The notes: generated by a model not told the origin, from the sequence alone. 64,000 nt of DNA from Frateuria soli (GCF_021117385.1 NZ_CP088252.1:434001-498000); one strand, 5' to 3'; shown: positions 27,829 to 40,896, counted from the first letter of the stretch. Translations and numbers: made by a program.

Positions 27829-27871
27829 GGGAGTGCGCTCCCTGCGCAACCGGGCGGTACGGCGGTTGCGC
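27829..27871. repeat. Two hairpins after lptG
   Basis: GGGAG/CTCCC (27829-27842) is followed by a 9-bp stem GCGCAACCG (27844-27852) with CGGTTGCGC (27863-27871). There is no T-run, so this is more like a REP-type palindrome than an intrinsic terminator, though it could end the lptFG message. Confidence 0.4.
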
Positions 27872-27923
27872 GCGGGGTTCGCCCTGCCGGGGCCGGCCAG
27901 TCCTTGATGCAGAGGAGACGCGC

Positions 27924-28391
27924 ATGAGCAAGCACACCGCCGAATTGACCTGGATCCGCGAGGATCAGCCCTTCCTGGACAACCGCTACAGCCGCCGGCA
28001 CATGGTGCGTTTCGATGGCGGGGAGCAAGTGCCGATGTCCTCGTCGCCCGACGTGGTCCCGATGCCGATGTCCGATCCGTCGGCAGTGGATCCGGAGGAG
28101 GCTTTCGTCGCCTCGCTGGCGAGCTGCCACATGCTGTGGTTCCTTGGCCTGGCGGCGCGCCAGGGCTTCCGCGTCGACAGCTACCGGGATGCGGCCGTCG
28201 GCACGATGGGGCGCGACGAGCAGGGACGCACCGTCATGCGCGACGTGCTGCTGCGTCCGCGCGTGGATTTTTCCGGCGATACCAGGCCCACCCGCGAACA
28301 GGTCGGGCAGCTCCACCACCAGGCGCACGAGACGTGTTTCCTGGCCAACTCGGTACGCTGCGACGTGCGTTGCGAGCCGGTGTTCGAGTGA
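27924..28391 (+). CDS. OsmC/Ohr family protein
   Basis: The 155-residue product belongs to the OsmC/Ohr peroxide-reductase fold. Both reactive cysteines are conserved: Cys68 in VASLASCHM and Cys138 in AHETCFLANS. It is expected to reduce organic hydroperoxides using a dithiol reductant. The sequence resembles the OsmC-like group rather than classic Ohr. AGGAG is well placed before the ATG. Its stop overlaps the GTG of the next gene. Confidence 0.9.
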   Translation: MSKHTAELTWIREDQPFLDNRYSRRHMVRFDGGEQVPMSSSPDVVPMPMSDPSAVDPEEAFVASLASCHMLWFLGLAARQGFRVDSYRDAAVGTMGRDEQGRTVMRDVLLRPRVDFSGDTRPTREQVGQLHHQAHETCFLANSVRCDVRCEPVFE

Positions 28392-29068
28392 CGAGCTCGC
28401 CACCCGGCCTGGTGATCTTCGACTGCGATGGAGTGCTGGTCGACAGCGAGCCGGTCGCCAATCGCGTGTTCGCGGGAATGCTGGCCGAGCAAGGGCTGGA
28501 TCTGGACGACGGGCAGATGGACGAGCTGTTCCTCGGCCGTACCATGGCGCATTGCCTGGCGCTGGTCGCCGAACGGCTTGGACGGGCCTTGCCGGAGGGT
28601 TTCGAGGCCGAGCACGACCGGCGGCTGTTCCTTGCGCTGGCGGCCGAACTCGCGCCGGTGCCGGGCGTGGCGCAGGTGCTCGACGGATTGGCGCTGCCGT
28701 CCTGCGTGGCCTCCAACGGCAGTCCGGACAAGGTGCGCTTCAGCCTGGGGCGGGTCGGCCTGCTGTCCCGTTTCGAGGGCCGCCTGTTCAGCGCGGCACA
28801 GGTGGCGCGTGGCAAGCCGGCGCCTGACCTGTTCCTGCACGCTGCCCGTTGCATGGGCGTGGCGCCCGCCGCGTGCGTGGTGGTCGAGGATTCGCCGGCC
28901 GGTGTCGCCGGCGGCGTCGCGGCGGGCATGACGGTGCTCGGCTTCGCGGCGCACACGCCGGCGGGGCGGCTGCGCGGAGCCGGCGCGCAGCGCGTGTTCA
29001 AGGCAATGGACGAACTGCCGGCCCTGCTGGACCAGTGGGTGCCCTCCGGCGCCACCCAACCCCTGTAG
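28388..29068 (+). CDS. HAD-superfamily hydrolase, beta-phosphoglucomutase/Gph-like
   Basis: The 226-residue HAD-IA type protein begins with motif I FDCDGVLVDSE (Asp12, Asp14). SNGSPDKV is motif II, KPAPDLFLHAA carries the Lys, and [17 protein letters not shown] is motif IV. The cap domain after DSEP is helical, as in phosphoglycolate phosphatase and beta-PGM relatives. The substrate is uncertain. The start is GTG 28388, overlapping the OsmC stop (GTGA). The stop TAG lies within the GTAG of a REP element. Confidence 0.88.
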   Translation: MTSSPPGLVIFDCDGVLVDSEPVANRVFAGMLAEQGLDLDDGQMDELFLGRTMAHCLALVAERLGRALPEGFEAEHDRRLFLALAAELAPVPGVAQVLDGLALPSCVASNGSPDKVRFSLGRVGLLSRFEGRLFSAAQVARGKPAPDLFLHAARCMGVAPAACVVVEDSPAGVAGGVAAGMTVLGFAAHTPAGRLRGAGAQRVFKAMDELPALLDQWVPSGATQPL

Positions 29069-29107
29069 GAGCGCCCCCGTGCGCGACCGGGGTACACACG
29101 GTCGCGC
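29065..29107. repeat. GTAG-type REP element
   Basis: Begins GTAGGAGCGCCCCCGTGCGC and forms a 9-bp stem GCGCGACCG (29081-29089) with CGGTCGCGC (29099-29107). This is the head and palindrome layout of the GTAG REPs (SMAG) of Xanthomonadaceae. The head overlaps the stop codon of the HAD gene. Confidence 0.7.
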
Positions 29108-29132
29108 TCGATGCCGCTGCGCTGGACGGTCG

Positions 29133-29837
29133 CTACTGCCGCTGCCGCCGGTGGCGCGTGAGGCGGCCGATCAGCAGCGGCACCAGTGCCAGCAGCGCGA
29201 TCGCGCCCAAGGGCAGCAACACATCGCGGTGCATGAAAAGGCCGAAGCCGATGCGGTCGCTTTCACTGAGCGCATGGCCCAGCCCCGCGCCGATCGAGGT
29301 TTCGAAGACCAGCGCAACGGTACCCCCCAGCCAGGTGGCGCCGACGAACAGCCACATCGGGCAGCGCAGCCAGGCCAGGCAGACGGTGATCAGGCCGAAG
29401 GGCGCCACCGGCACGAAGCGCAGGAACAGCGTGTAGCTCACCGGGTGCCGCTCGAAGCCGTGGTGCAACCGCGCCACCAGCGCCGGCGGATGCCGGATGC
29501 CCGCGCCGAAGGCGTAGCGGCTGGCCAGGAACAGGATCAGCGAACCCAGGGTCAGCCCCATCGAGGACCAGGCGGTGCCTTCGACCACGCCGAAGGCGAA
29601 ACCGCCGGCGAAGATGATGATCACGGTGCCGGGAATGCCGGTGGCCATCGTCAGCGTGAGCAGGCCGATGTACGCCAGCCGGGCCAGCCACGGGTGCGAG
29701 GCGATCTGTGCGTGCAGTTCGCCCTGGTGCGCCACCAGCTGCTCGGGATGGAGCTTGTCCAGCGCGCCGGAGGCGAACAGCACCACGCCGGCGACCACCA
29801 GCAGCAGCAAGGGCAGTGCGGCTCGCAGCCGGCTCAA
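29133..29837 (-). CDS. VTT/DedA-like (TVP38/TMEM64) membrane protein
   Basis: The 234-residue product is a polytopic inner-membrane protein of the VTT (DedA/TVP38) family. It has the re-entrant segment GIPGTVIIIFAGGFAFG (about 70-86) and the second signature FLRFVPVAPFGLITVCLA. Family members are lipid scramblases or flippases and proton-dependent transport factors; the specific role is unknown. The start is a TTG at 29837 with GGAG nine bases upstream. It overlaps the deaminase stop (ATTGA), so it is coupled to that gene. No ATG gives a sensible N-terminus. Confidence 0.85.
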   Translation of the reverse strand: MSRLRAALPLLLLVVAGVVLFASGALDKLHPEQLVAHQGELHAQIASHPWLARLAYIGLLTLTMATGIPGTVIIIFAGGFAFGVVEGTAWSSMGLTLGSLILFLASRYAFGAGIRHPPALVARLHHGFERHPVSYTLFLRFVPVAPFGLITVCLAWLRCPMWLFVGATWLGGTVALVFETSIGAGLGHALSESDRIGFGLFMHRDVLLPLGAIALLALVPLLIGRLTRHRRQRQ

Positions 29838-30397
29838 TAGTGCGCTCCGCCCTGGCCGTAGTCGGCAAGCACCGCGCGCGCTTCCTCGCGCAGGATGTCG
29901 CGCCGCACCGCGATGCCGCGGCGTTCGAGCTGGTCCACCCAGTCGGCCGGCAGCGGGCCTTCGTCGAAGGTGGTCAGCGACTCGACATCCTCGCCCCGCG
30001 CGCCGATCAGCAGCTCGTCGATGCCCGCCCAGACGGTGGCGCCATAACACTGGCAGCACGGCTGCGCGCTGGTGGCCAGGATGAAGCGGCCATTGCCGCC
30101 GGCGTTGAGACGGAAGCTGGCCAGGCGCTGCTGCGCCAGCATGTAGGCCATCATTTCGGCGTGCGCCACCGAACAGGCCTGGCGCACGACGCGGTTGATC
30201 CCGGCGGAGACCAGCCGGCCGTCTTCGTGGAACACCGCCGCGCCGAACGGGCCGCCTTGGCTGCGCCTGACGTTCTGGCGAGCCAGCTCGATCGCCAGTC
30301 CCACGCGTTCCTCGTCGGTGAGGTAGCGCCGGCGGGTGTCGGCGACCTCTTCCACCCAGGGCGGCAGGGTCAGGTGAAGCTGGAGCGGCAGCAGCAC
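29834..30397 (-). CDS. Nucleoside/guanine deaminase-like protein (CDA fold)
   Basis: The 187-residue zinc-dependent deaminase has the HAE motif (His79, Glu81) and PCCQC (Cys114, Cys117) that bind zinc and activate water. The order and spacing match guanine deaminase and the tRNA adenosine deaminase-like group. The substrate is not certain. It begins with GTG one base after the glnS stop and runs into the VTT gene, so the three genes probably form one transcript. Confidence 0.85.
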   Translation of the reverse strand: MLLPLQLHLTLPPWVEEVADTRRRYLTDEERVGLAIELARQNVRRSQGGPFGAAVFHEDGRLVSAGINRVVRQACSVAHAEMMAYMLAQQRLASFRLNAGGNGRFILATSAQPCCQCYGATVWAGIDELLIGARGEDVESLTTFDEGPLPADWVDQLERRGIAVRRDILREEARAVLADYGQGGAHY

Positions 30398-30398
30398 G

Positions 30399-32156
<1,758 letters not shown>

Positions 32157-32291
32157 CGGTGTGGCTCGGGCGGGTGCGGGGCGGAAACCGGAGAGTTTAA
32201 CCGCAACTCGCGCGGGGCTCCGCGCTTCGGGGCCTGGGAAGCGGGGGCCCGGTCGCTTGCCGCCTCGTCGCCCGCGCAGTAGCGTGGCCGC

Positions 32292-32567
32292 ATGCGCATC
32301 GCCTACCGAGCCGAAAGCCTGATCGACGCCCATCTGGTGAAGGATGCGCTGGAGCGTGAGGAGATCCCCGCGTTCGTCTCCGGCGAGTACCTGACCGGCG
32401 CGGTCGGCCAGCTGCCGGCGCTCGATTACGTCGCGGTGATGGTGCCCGAATCCTCCGCCGCCGCCGCCGATGCGGTGGTGCGGCGGGTCGAGGCGCAGCT
32501 GGCCGAGGCGCGCGCGTCGATCGACGACTGGGACAGCGACGCGCAACTGGCGACCGACACGCCGTGA
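32292..32567 (+). CDS. DUF2007 domain protein
   Basis: The 91-residue small cytoplasmic protein matches the DUF2007 family (putative signal-transducing proteins). It shows [20 protein letters not shown], followed by [18 protein letters not shown] and a VAVMVPE strand. No biochemical function is established for the family. The stop overlaps the GTG of the transporter gene downstream. Confidence 0.88.
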   Translation: MRIAYRAESLIDAHLVKDALEREEIPAFVSGEYLTGAVGQLPALDYVAVMVPESSAAAADAVVRRVEAQLAEARASIDDWDSDAQLATDTP

Positions 32568-33472
32568 CCGCACAGGCTCCCCTGACCGCGGCGCCCGGGG
32601 CGCCGCCGGCGGCGGTCGGCCGCATGGCGCTGGGCGCGATGCTGCTGTCCACCACCAGCATCTTCGTGGTGCTGGCGCAGGTGGGGCCGACCGTCTCGGC
32701 GTTCTACCGCATGCTGTTCGGCGGCGTGATGCTGCTCGGCTGGGTGGCGCTGACGCGGCGCTGGGTGCGCGTCCAATGGCACGACCTTGCGCTGGCGCTG
32801 CTGCCGGCGCTGGGTTTCTCGCTCGACCTGGTCTTCTGGCACCGCTCGATCCTCTGGGTGGGGCCCGGCGTGGCCACGCTGCTGACCAACCTCCAGGTGT
32901 TCCTGATGGCGCTGGTCGGCTGGTGGGCCTACCGCGAGCGGCTGGGGCGATGGTTCGTGCCGGGCCTGGTGGTGGCGCTGGCCGGTTTGTGGTTGCTGGT
33001 CGGCGCGCACTGGTCGCTGTTCGATGCACGGCATCGGCTGGGTGTGTGGTTCGGACTTGCCAGCGGCGTGGCCTATACGCTGTACCTGCTGAGCTTCCGG
33101 CGGGCGCTGTCCGGGCACACGGCGTTGTCGGCGGCGCAGTTCCTGGGGCTGATGAGCCTGTTGAGCGCGGGGTTGCTGCTGGCCTGGGGCGGCTTCGAGG
33201 GCGATACCTTCGCCCTGACCACGGCGCGCGGCTGGAGCGCGTTGCTGGCGCTGGGCTTCTTCGGCCAGGTGGTGGCCTGGCTGTTGATGGTGCGCGCGAT
33301 GCCCTTGCTGCCGGCGTCGCTGGTGGGGTTGCTGCTGCTGCAGCCGGCGCTGGCCTTCGTGCTGGACGTGCTGCTGTTCAAGCGCCCGACCGGGACGGGC
33401 GACTGGCTGGGATTGGCGCTGGCCTTGGCCGGCATCCTGCTGGGGACGCTGCGCGGCACCCGGCGAAAATAG
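32564..33472 (+). CDS. EamA-family DMT transporter
   Basis: The 302-residue inner-membrane protein has ten predicted membrane helices in two EamA repeats. The first begins [20 protein letters not shown]; the second contains [16 protein letters not shown] and ends in [18 protein letters not shown]. It is a drug/metabolite exporter of unknown substrate. The start is GTG 32564, overlapping the DUF2007 stop (GTGA). Confidence 0.9.
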   Translation: MTAQAPLTAAPGAPPAAVGRMALGAMLLSTTSIFVVLAQVGPTVSAFYRMLFGGVMLLGWVALTRRWVRVQWHDLALALLPALGFSLDLVFWHRSILWVGPGVATLLTNLQVFLMALVGWWAYRERLGRWFVPGLVVALAGLWLLVGAHWSLFDARHRLGVWFGLASGVAYTLYLLSFRRALSGHTALSAAQFLGLMSLLSAGLLLAWGGFEGDTFALTTARGWSALLALGFFGQVVAWLLMVRAMPLLPASLVGLLLLQPALAFVLDVLLFKRPTGTGDWLGLALALAGILLGTLRGTRRK

Positions 33473-33480
33473 GCATGCTT

Positions 33481-33541
33481 CCCTGCAGGAGCGCACTTGT
33501 GCGGACCGCCATGCCTCCGTTCGCGCACAGGTGCGCTCCTA
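33481..33541. repeat. Inverted pair of GTAG-type REPs
   Basis: The right copy read on the minus strand (33541-33521) is GTAGGAGCGCACCTGTGCGC. The left copy (33485-33502) is GGAGCGCACTTGTGCGGA in plus orientation. Head-to-head pairs like this are typical of the GTAG REPs of Xanthomonadaceae. It lies between the exporter gene and apt. Confidence 0.75.
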
Positions 33542-33566
33542 CGGAAATCCCGACAAGGGCCATGCA

Positions 33567-34085
33567 ATGCACGACTTCGAAGCACTCATCCGCGCCATCC
33601 CGGACTTCCCGCAGCCCGGCGTCGTGTTCCGCGACGTCACGCCGCTGTTGGCCGATGCCGGCGCATTCGCTCGCTGCATCGATGCCCTCGCCGAGCCCTG
33701 GCTGGGAGAAGGGGTGCGGGCCGTGTGCGGGATCGAGTCGCGCGGCTTCATCTTCGGCGCCGCGTTGGCGCAGAAGCTCAACGCGGGCTTCGTGCCCCTG
33801 CGCAAACCGGGCAAGCTGCCGCCGCCCGTGGTCGGCGTCGATTACGCCCTGGAGTACGGCCACGACCGGCTGGAGCTGCGCGCCGATGCGCTGACCCGCG
33901 GCGAACGCGCGCTGCTGGTCGACGACGTGCTGGCCACCGGCGGCACGCTGGCCGCCGCGCAGGCGCTGCTCGAAAGGATCGGTGTCGAGCTGGTGGGGGC
34001 GGGCGTGGTGATCGAACTGGAAGCGCTCGCGGGCAGGGCGCGCTGGCAGGGCGAGGTGCCGCTGCACGCGCTGCTGCGCTATTGA
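33567..34085 (+). CDS. apt: Adenine phosphoribosyltransferase
   Basis: Apt makes AMP from adenine and PRPP (purine salvage). The 172-residue product has the family start IPDFPQPGVVFRDVTPLLAD, the adenine-loop region GIESRGFIFGAALA, and the PRPP-binding motif ALLVDDVLATGGTL. AAGGG is eight bases before the ATG. It overlaps the convergent plsC gene by seven bases. Confidence 0.96.
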   Translation: MHDFEALIRAIPDFPQPGVVFRDVTPLLADAGAFARCIDALAEPWLGEGVRAVCGIESRGFIFGAALAQKLNAGFVPLRKPGKLPPPVVGVDYALEYGHDRLELRADALTRGERALLVDDVLATGGTLAAAQALLERIGVELVGAGVVIELEALAGRARWQGEVPLHALLRY

Positions 34086-34810
34086 GCGGGGCCTTCGGCC
34101 AGCAACGCCACCACCGCGTCGCGAGCCTGCCGGGCCAGCGCGCTACGCTCGTGCGGCACCAGGCCCTGGCTCGGCAGCGGATCGCCGATCCGCACCACGA
34201 TCCGTCCCGGTCGCACGCGGAAGCCCGCGGCCGGCAGCACCTTGCCGCTGCCTTCGATCGCCACCGGCACCACGGCCACGCCGGCCTCGATCGCCAGCTG
34301 GAAGGCGCCGCCCTTGAACGGGCCCACGCGACCGCGACCGCGCGTGCCTTCCGGAAACGCACACACGCTGGCGCCGCCGCGCACCAGATCGACCGCCGCG
34401 CGCAGGCGGCGCGCCGAACTGCGCGCGCTGGCGCGCTCGATGAACACCATGCCCATCGCCTGTGCGTACCGGCCGACGAACGGTACCTTCGCCAGCTCCT
34501 GCTTCAGCACGAAGCGCAATGGCACCGGCACGGCACGGAACAGCGCGCAGATGTCGATCATCGACCGGTGGTTGGCCACGATCACGTGTGGCCGCGACCA
34601 GTCGACCCGCTCCCGCCCGTACACCTCCAGCCGCGCACCGGCGCCGTGCAGCAGCCCGGGCGCCCAGCAGCGCGAGGCCATCCGCAGCGGCCAGTGGCGC
34701 CCGCCGGTAAGCATCCGCGCCAGCAGCGCCAGGCAGATCCAGGCGGCGGTCCAGAGCAGGGTGAACAGCAGTTGCAGCGCGTTGACAGGCGCCCAGGCCA
34801 GGCGGCTCAT
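34079..34810 (-). CDS. plsC: 1-acyl-sn-glycerol-3-phosphate acyltransferase (PlsC family)
   Basis: PlsC acylates lysophosphatidic acid to phosphatidic acid at the inner membrane. The 243-residue product has a TM near the N-terminus, the HX4D motif in VANHRSMID, the second box FVLKQELAKVPFVGRY, and FPEGTRGRG with VAIEGSGKVLPA. The start MSRLAWAPVN puts the TM at about residues 12-30. Other paralogues of this family use different acceptors, so the symbol is likely rather than certain. Confidence 0.9.
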   Translation of the reverse strand: MSRLAWAPVNALQLLFTLLWTAAWICLALLARMLTGGRHWPLRMASRCWAPGLLHGAGARLEVYGRERVDWSRPHVIVANHRSMIDICALFRAVPVPLRFVLKQELAKVPFVGRYAQAMGMVFIERASARSSARRLRAAVDLVRGGASVCAFPEGTRGRGRVGPFKGGAFQLAIEAGVAVVPVAIEGSGKVLPAAGFRVRPGRIVVRIGDPLPSQGLVPHERSALARQARDAVVALLAEGPAQ

Positions 34811-34908
34811 ACACGCGATCCGGAAGGTTTCATCACACGGTGCCCCTGCACGCAAAGCCGAAAATGATACGGGTCAAGACCCTGCGTCGAACAGGTGGTA
34901 ACGCCCGT

Positions 34909-34934
34909 CTTGAAGGGCGCTGAGACGCCCCTAT
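34909..34934 (+). promoter_or_regulatory. Heat-shock (sigma-32 type) promoter of clpB
   Basis: CTTGAA (34909-34914), a 13-base spacer, and CCCCTAT (34928-34934) closely match the sigma-32 consensus CTTGAA-N13-CCCCAT. Transcription would start near 34941, leaving a leader of about 44 bases before the clpB ATG. This fits clpB being a heat-shock gene. Confidence 0.78.
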
Positions 34935-34984
34935 GTCTTGCGCATTGCGGCGGGCCGCCGGTCATTTCCGAAGGATCCACAAAC

Positions 34985-37576
<2,592 letters not shown>

Positions 37577-37586
37577 CGCCGCTTGG

Positions 37587-37763
37587 CTCCCTCTCCCCTC
37601 CGAGGGAGAGGGCTGGGGTGAGGGGCGGGGCTCGGGGGATGTTCTGTTGCTGCTGTGGAGCCATTCCCGCGGAAGCAGGAATGGCTTTTGTTTTTCGCCT
37701 GTCCGGTCTCTGTGGCGAGCCCCGGCCCCTCACCCCAACCCTCTCCCCGAGGGGGAGAGGGAG
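37587..37763. repeat. Inverted pair of CCCTCTCCCC repeats (family C)
   Basis: The left element (37587-37625) runs CTCCCTCTCCCC to GGGTGAGGGG. The right element (37726-37763) runs CCCCTCACCCC to GGGGGAGAGGGAG in the opposite orientation. About 100 bases containing the clpB terminator lie between them. The same paired layout occurs at 47421-47614 and 61896-62030. Confidence 0.65.
37659..37695 (+). terminator. Intrinsic terminator after clpB
   Basis: A 9-bp perfect stem AGCCATTCC (37659-37667) with GGAATGGCT (37678-37686), a 10-base loop, and a T-rich tail TTTTGTTTTT. Its position, 80 bases after the clpB stop, fits a factor-independent terminator. Confidence 0.8.
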
Positions 37764-37777
37764 TCAGTTCCGGGTGC

Positions 37778-40201
37778 CTACCAGCTGTACCGTACCTTTC
37801 CGTACACGTACGCCCCGTTGAACCCGAACGGCGAGAACACGCTGTACGGCATCGCGCCGTTGTTGTCGCTCGCCGGGATCACCCGGTCCGGATAGGTGTC
37901 GAACACGTTGTCCGCGCCCACCGAGAACATCCACCGGTCCATCGAGTAATTGAGCGCCAGGTCGAACAACCACTTCGAGTCGAAGGTCTGGTCCAGCGCC
38001 GGATTGGTCGAGTTGTACGAGGTGAAGCTGCCATAGCGCGTGAGCGTGCTGTCCAGGCTCCAGCGTCCATTGGTGTAGAGCCAGTTGAAGATCAGCTTGC
38101 TGCGGGGCGTGGTGTCGGCCAGCAACCCGTACTGGTCGCGCCGGTCGATGCGCCTGAAGCTCACGCCCAGGGCGTCGAGCACCGCCGGGTTGGGCCGCAC
38201 GTCGGTCACTTCGTTCTTGTTGTAGTTGAAGCTGACGGTGGTATGCAGCGAGGCGCCGTCGCCCACGTCGAACAGGTAGCTGGCGACCAGGTCGATGCCG
38301 CGCGTGCGCGTGTCCACCGCGTTGGTGAAGTAGGAGATGCCGCTGAAGTTGGTGTTGCCGATGCCGTTGGCAACCAGGTAGTCGCGCACCGCGGGCGAGG
38401 TGGTCGAGATCGTGCTGGACAGGGTGATGCGGTCGCGGATCCTGATCTGGTAAAGGTCCGCGCTGAGGTCCAGCCCATCGACCGGGCTCCACACGGCGCC
38501 GAAGGTAAGGTTGCGCGATTTCTCCGGCTTCAGCGCCTCGCCGCCCAGCAGCGTGGCGATGGCGCTGGTGGAGGACACCAGGCCCGTGTTGTAGATGCCG
38601 GCGGGCAGGCCCAGCGAGTTGCCCTCGCCGAAGTACAGCGACGAGGTGTACGAGTAGTACTGCTGCGCCAGCGAGGGTGCGCGGAAGCCGGTCGAGGCGC
38701 TGCCACGCAGGGCGAAGCGGTCGGTGAAGTCGAAGCGGGCGGCCAGCGCGCCGGAGGTGGTGGTGCCGAAGTCGGAGTAGTCCTCGTGGCGTACCGCCAG
38801 CGAGGTGCCCAGGCGGTCGGTCAGGTTGGTCTCCACGCTTACGTACTCGGCCACGTCGTGCCGGCTGTGCGAGCCGGCGTTGGCCGGCTGGTAGCCACCG
38901 AAGCCCTGCGCCCCGCCGGAAAAGCCGGAGGTGCCGGTGTAGTAGGAGGGCAGGTCGCCGGCGCGGATCTGGTAGCTCTGGCGCAGGTATTCCGCACCGA
39001 AGGCGAACGTCACGTCGTTAGGCAGCCAGCCGACCGAGAGGTCCTTGGCCACGTCGACGTCGAACGACTGCTGGGCGGCATCCAGGATGCCGTCGTGGAA
39101 GCGCGTCGGCGTGCTGCCGAAGTCGTTGAGATAGGCGCGGTTGAGCGTGTTGAAGGTGGCGTAGGAGACGCGATTGCCGCCGTAGTTGCCGGAAACATCC
39201 CAGCGCCAGCCACCCTCGGTCTTGCCGCGGATGCCTACGACCAGCGAGCGGTCGGTCGCGTTGGCGTTCTCCAGCGGCAGGTAGCCGCCGGGGTAGAGCG
39301 ACGGTACCGCGTTGGCGTTGTCCAGGTTGCGGAAGAACGCCGGCGATACCGAGTCGCGCTTGCCGTAATGGCCGAACGCGTAGAGCTGCGCGCCGCCGAA
39401 GTCGTACTGCCCGTTGAGCATCAGGTTGCGATCGGTGACTTCCGGGTCGCCGTAGCGCTGGGTGACGCCTTCCTGCGGCCGCGTGCGGTTGGGGCCGGCG
39501 CGGTTGGTGTAGTCCTGGTGACCCGCCTGCGCGGTGAAGCGGATCCAGCCGGCATCGGAGAGCGGGATGCCCGCGTTGGCCGAGCCCTGCCACTTGCGCC
39601 CGTCGCCGGCCGAATACTGGCCGCCCGAGAGCGTTACGTCGCCGCCCCCGGCGCCCTTCTTGAGCACGATGTTGATCACCCCGGCAATGGCGTCGGAACC
39701 GTACTGTGCCGACGCGCCGTCGCGCAGCACTTCGATGTGGTCGATGGCGTCGATCGGGATGGTGTTGAGGTCCACCGCCTGCGAGCCGCGACCGAGCACG
39801 CCGTTGGTAAGGATGATCGCGCCCGGGTGCCAGCGCTTGCCGTCGACCAGCACCAGCACCTGGTCGGGCGAGAGGCCGCGCAGCTGCGCGGGCCGCTGCG
39901 AGTCGGCGGTATCGGCGGCGGAGGGGCGGGGGAAGGTGAGCGACGGGATCACCCGCGCGAGCGCGGTGGACAGCTCTGTGGTGCCGGTCTGCTTGAGCAG
40001 TTGGGCCGAGACCACGTCGACCGGGGTGAGCGAGCTGCTTTCGGTGCGGTTGTCGGCGCGCGTGCCTGTGACGATCACGGTGCCGAGGTTCTTCGCGCTC
40101 CTGGTGCCCAGGGAGGTGTCCTGCGCGTGGGCAGCGGAGCAGGCAAGCAGCATCGCCGCAGGGAGCAGCGCCAGGCGGGGAAGACGGTGGGGATGCTTCA
40201 C
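37778..40201 (-). CDS. TonB-dependent outer-membrane receptor
   Basis: The 807-residue product has a signal peptide (about 1-28, ending SAAHAQ), a plug domain and a 22-strand-type barrel that closes with a C-terminal aromatic residue (VRYSW). A TonB-box-like LGTVIVTGTR lies just before the plug, followed by GLSPDQVLVLVDGKR and IEVLRDGASAQYGSDAIAGV. The ligand is unknown and no regulator or permease is adjacent. It starts with GTG at 40201, chosen because AGGAG is seven bases upstream; the longer frame lacks a signal peptide. Confidence 0.93.
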   Translation of the reverse strand: MKHPHRLPRLALLPAAMLLACSAAHAQDTSLGTRSAKNLGTVIVTGTRADNRTESSSLTPVDVVSAQLLKQTGTTELSTALARVIPSLTFPRPSAADTADSQRPAQLRGLSPDQVLVLVDGKRWHPGAIILTNGVLGRGSQAVDLNTIPIDAIDHIEVLRDGASAQYGSDAIAGVINIVLKKGAGGGDVTLSGGQYSAGDGRKWQGSANAGIPLSDAGWIRFTAQAGHQDYTNRAGPNRTRPQEGVTQRYGDPEVTDRNLMLNGQYDFGGAQLYAFGHYGKRDSVSPAFFRNLDNANAVPSLYPGGYLPLENANATDRSLVVGIRGKTEGGWRWDVSGNYGGNRVSYATFNTLNRAYLNDFGSTPTRFHDGILDAAQQSFDVDVAKDLSVGWLPNDVTFAFGAEYLRQSYQIRAGDLPSYYTGTSGFSGGAQGFGGYQPANAGSHSRHDVAEYVSVETNLTDRLGTSLAVRHEDYSDFGTTTSGALAARFDFTDRFALRGSASTGFRAPSLAQQYYSYTSSLYFGEGNSLGLPAGIYNTGLVSSTSAIATLLGGEALKPEKSRNLTFGAVWSPVDGLDLSADLYQIRIRDRITLSSTISTTSPAVRDYLVANGIGNTNFSGISYFTNAVDTRTRGIDLVASYLFDVGDGASLHTTVSFNYNKNEVTDVRPNPAVLDALGVSFRRIDRRDQYGLLADTTPRSKLIFNWLYTNGRWSLDSTLTRYGSFTSYNSTNPALDQTFDSKWLFDLALNYSMDRWMFSVGADNVFDTYPDRVIPASDNNGAMPYSVFSPFGFNGAYVYGKVRYSW

Positions 40202-40379
40202 GGGGAACTCCTGTAAGGGTGCGGGCGATGCACGGTCGATGCCGGCATCGGGATCGACGGACTTATCGGGACGTGTCGACGTCAAGGAACGCGCGCAGGC
40301 GCAGGTGTCGCGTGAGCTCGATGCGCGCCCCCGGGGCAGGCTACTCCCGGCGGCAGGTCGCGCCAAGGCGCGTGCGCCA

Positions 40380-40407
40380 TTGAAATCGCGACCGGCGACT
40401 CGATAAT
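40380..40407 (+). promoter_or_regulatory. Sigma-70 type promoter before the fmdB-like gene
   Basis: TTGAAA (40380-40385), a 16-base spacer and GATAAT (40402-40407); each hexamer differs from the consensus at one position. It lies 43 bases upstream of the FmdB-like start codon. Confidence 0.6.
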
Positions 40408-40450
40408 GCGCACCAGCGTCTCATAGGGGCTGCCTGCCCGGAGTTCATCC

Positions 40451-40744
40451 ATGCCCATCTACGAATTCGAGTGTGTCCAGTGCGGGCATCGTTTCGATCG
40501 CCTGCAGAAGCTGTCCGACCCTGACCCGTCCGCGTGCCCGTCCTGCGAGGCGCCGCGGGTGCAGCGCAAGGTGAGCGCGCCTTCGTTCCGCCTGGCCGGG
40601 AGCGGCTGGTACGAGACCGACTTCAAGAAGGATGGCGACAAGAAGCGCAACCTGGCCGGCGACAGCGAGACCAAGGCGGCCGCGCCGGCGCCCGCGCCTG
40701 CTCCGGCTGCGGAGAGCAAACCGGCGGCGGCTGGGGGGGACTGA
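40451..40744 (+). CDS. FmdB/zinc-ribbon protein
   Basis: The 97-residue product has the FmdB zinc ribbon at its N-terminus (MPIYEFECVQCGHRF, then CPSCEAPRVQRKVS; Cys8, Cys11 and a second CxxC). A low-complexity tail of Ala, Pro and Lys follows, probably disordered. The family is often called a putative regulatory protein, but its role is not proven. The gene lies upstream of aspS, an arrangement also seen in other proteobacteria. Confidence 0.9.
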   Translation: MPIYEFECVQCGHRFDRLQKLSDPDPSACPSCEAPRVQRKVSAPSFRLAGSGWYETDFKKDGDKKRNLAGDSETKAAAPAPAPAPAAESKPAAAGGD

Positions 40745-40784
40745 GCGCACGCGACTTCGACACCGCCTGCTGGCGCCCGGCGTG

Positions 40785-40841
40785 AACGCTCCTCCCTGGA
40801 GCGTTGTTCCTGAGCGTAGGCCGCAGGCCGGAGTCGAGGGA
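40785..40841. repeat. Hairpin plus CTTCGACT/GAAGTCGAA-family repeat (family D)
   Basis: AACGCTCC (40785-40792) pairs with GGAGCGTT (40798-40805). TTCCTGAGCGTAGGCCGCAG follows and ends GGAGTCGAGGGA (to 40841). The second half resembles the right arm of the repeat at 59486-59600. The hairpin could also attenuate transcription into aspS. Confidence 0.45.
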
Positions 40842-40890
40842 TCCGGCCGGTTACCGGACGGTGCAGGACATCCGTGGATGCGGCCGATGC

Positions 40891-40896
40891 TAAAAT
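40891..40896 (+). promoter_or_regulatory. -10 box of the aspS promoter
   Basis: TAAAAT followed by CGTCCGTTCG. The same box and GC-rich discriminator occur before yebC (43491) and tRNA-Lys (55917). The -35 region is weak (GGACA at long spacing). Confidence 0.45.

Noticed and set aside
33481-33541. Possible CRISPR or transposon ends
   Set aside because: Repeats are short inverted pairs without regular spacers, target duplication or transposase; they match REP elements better.
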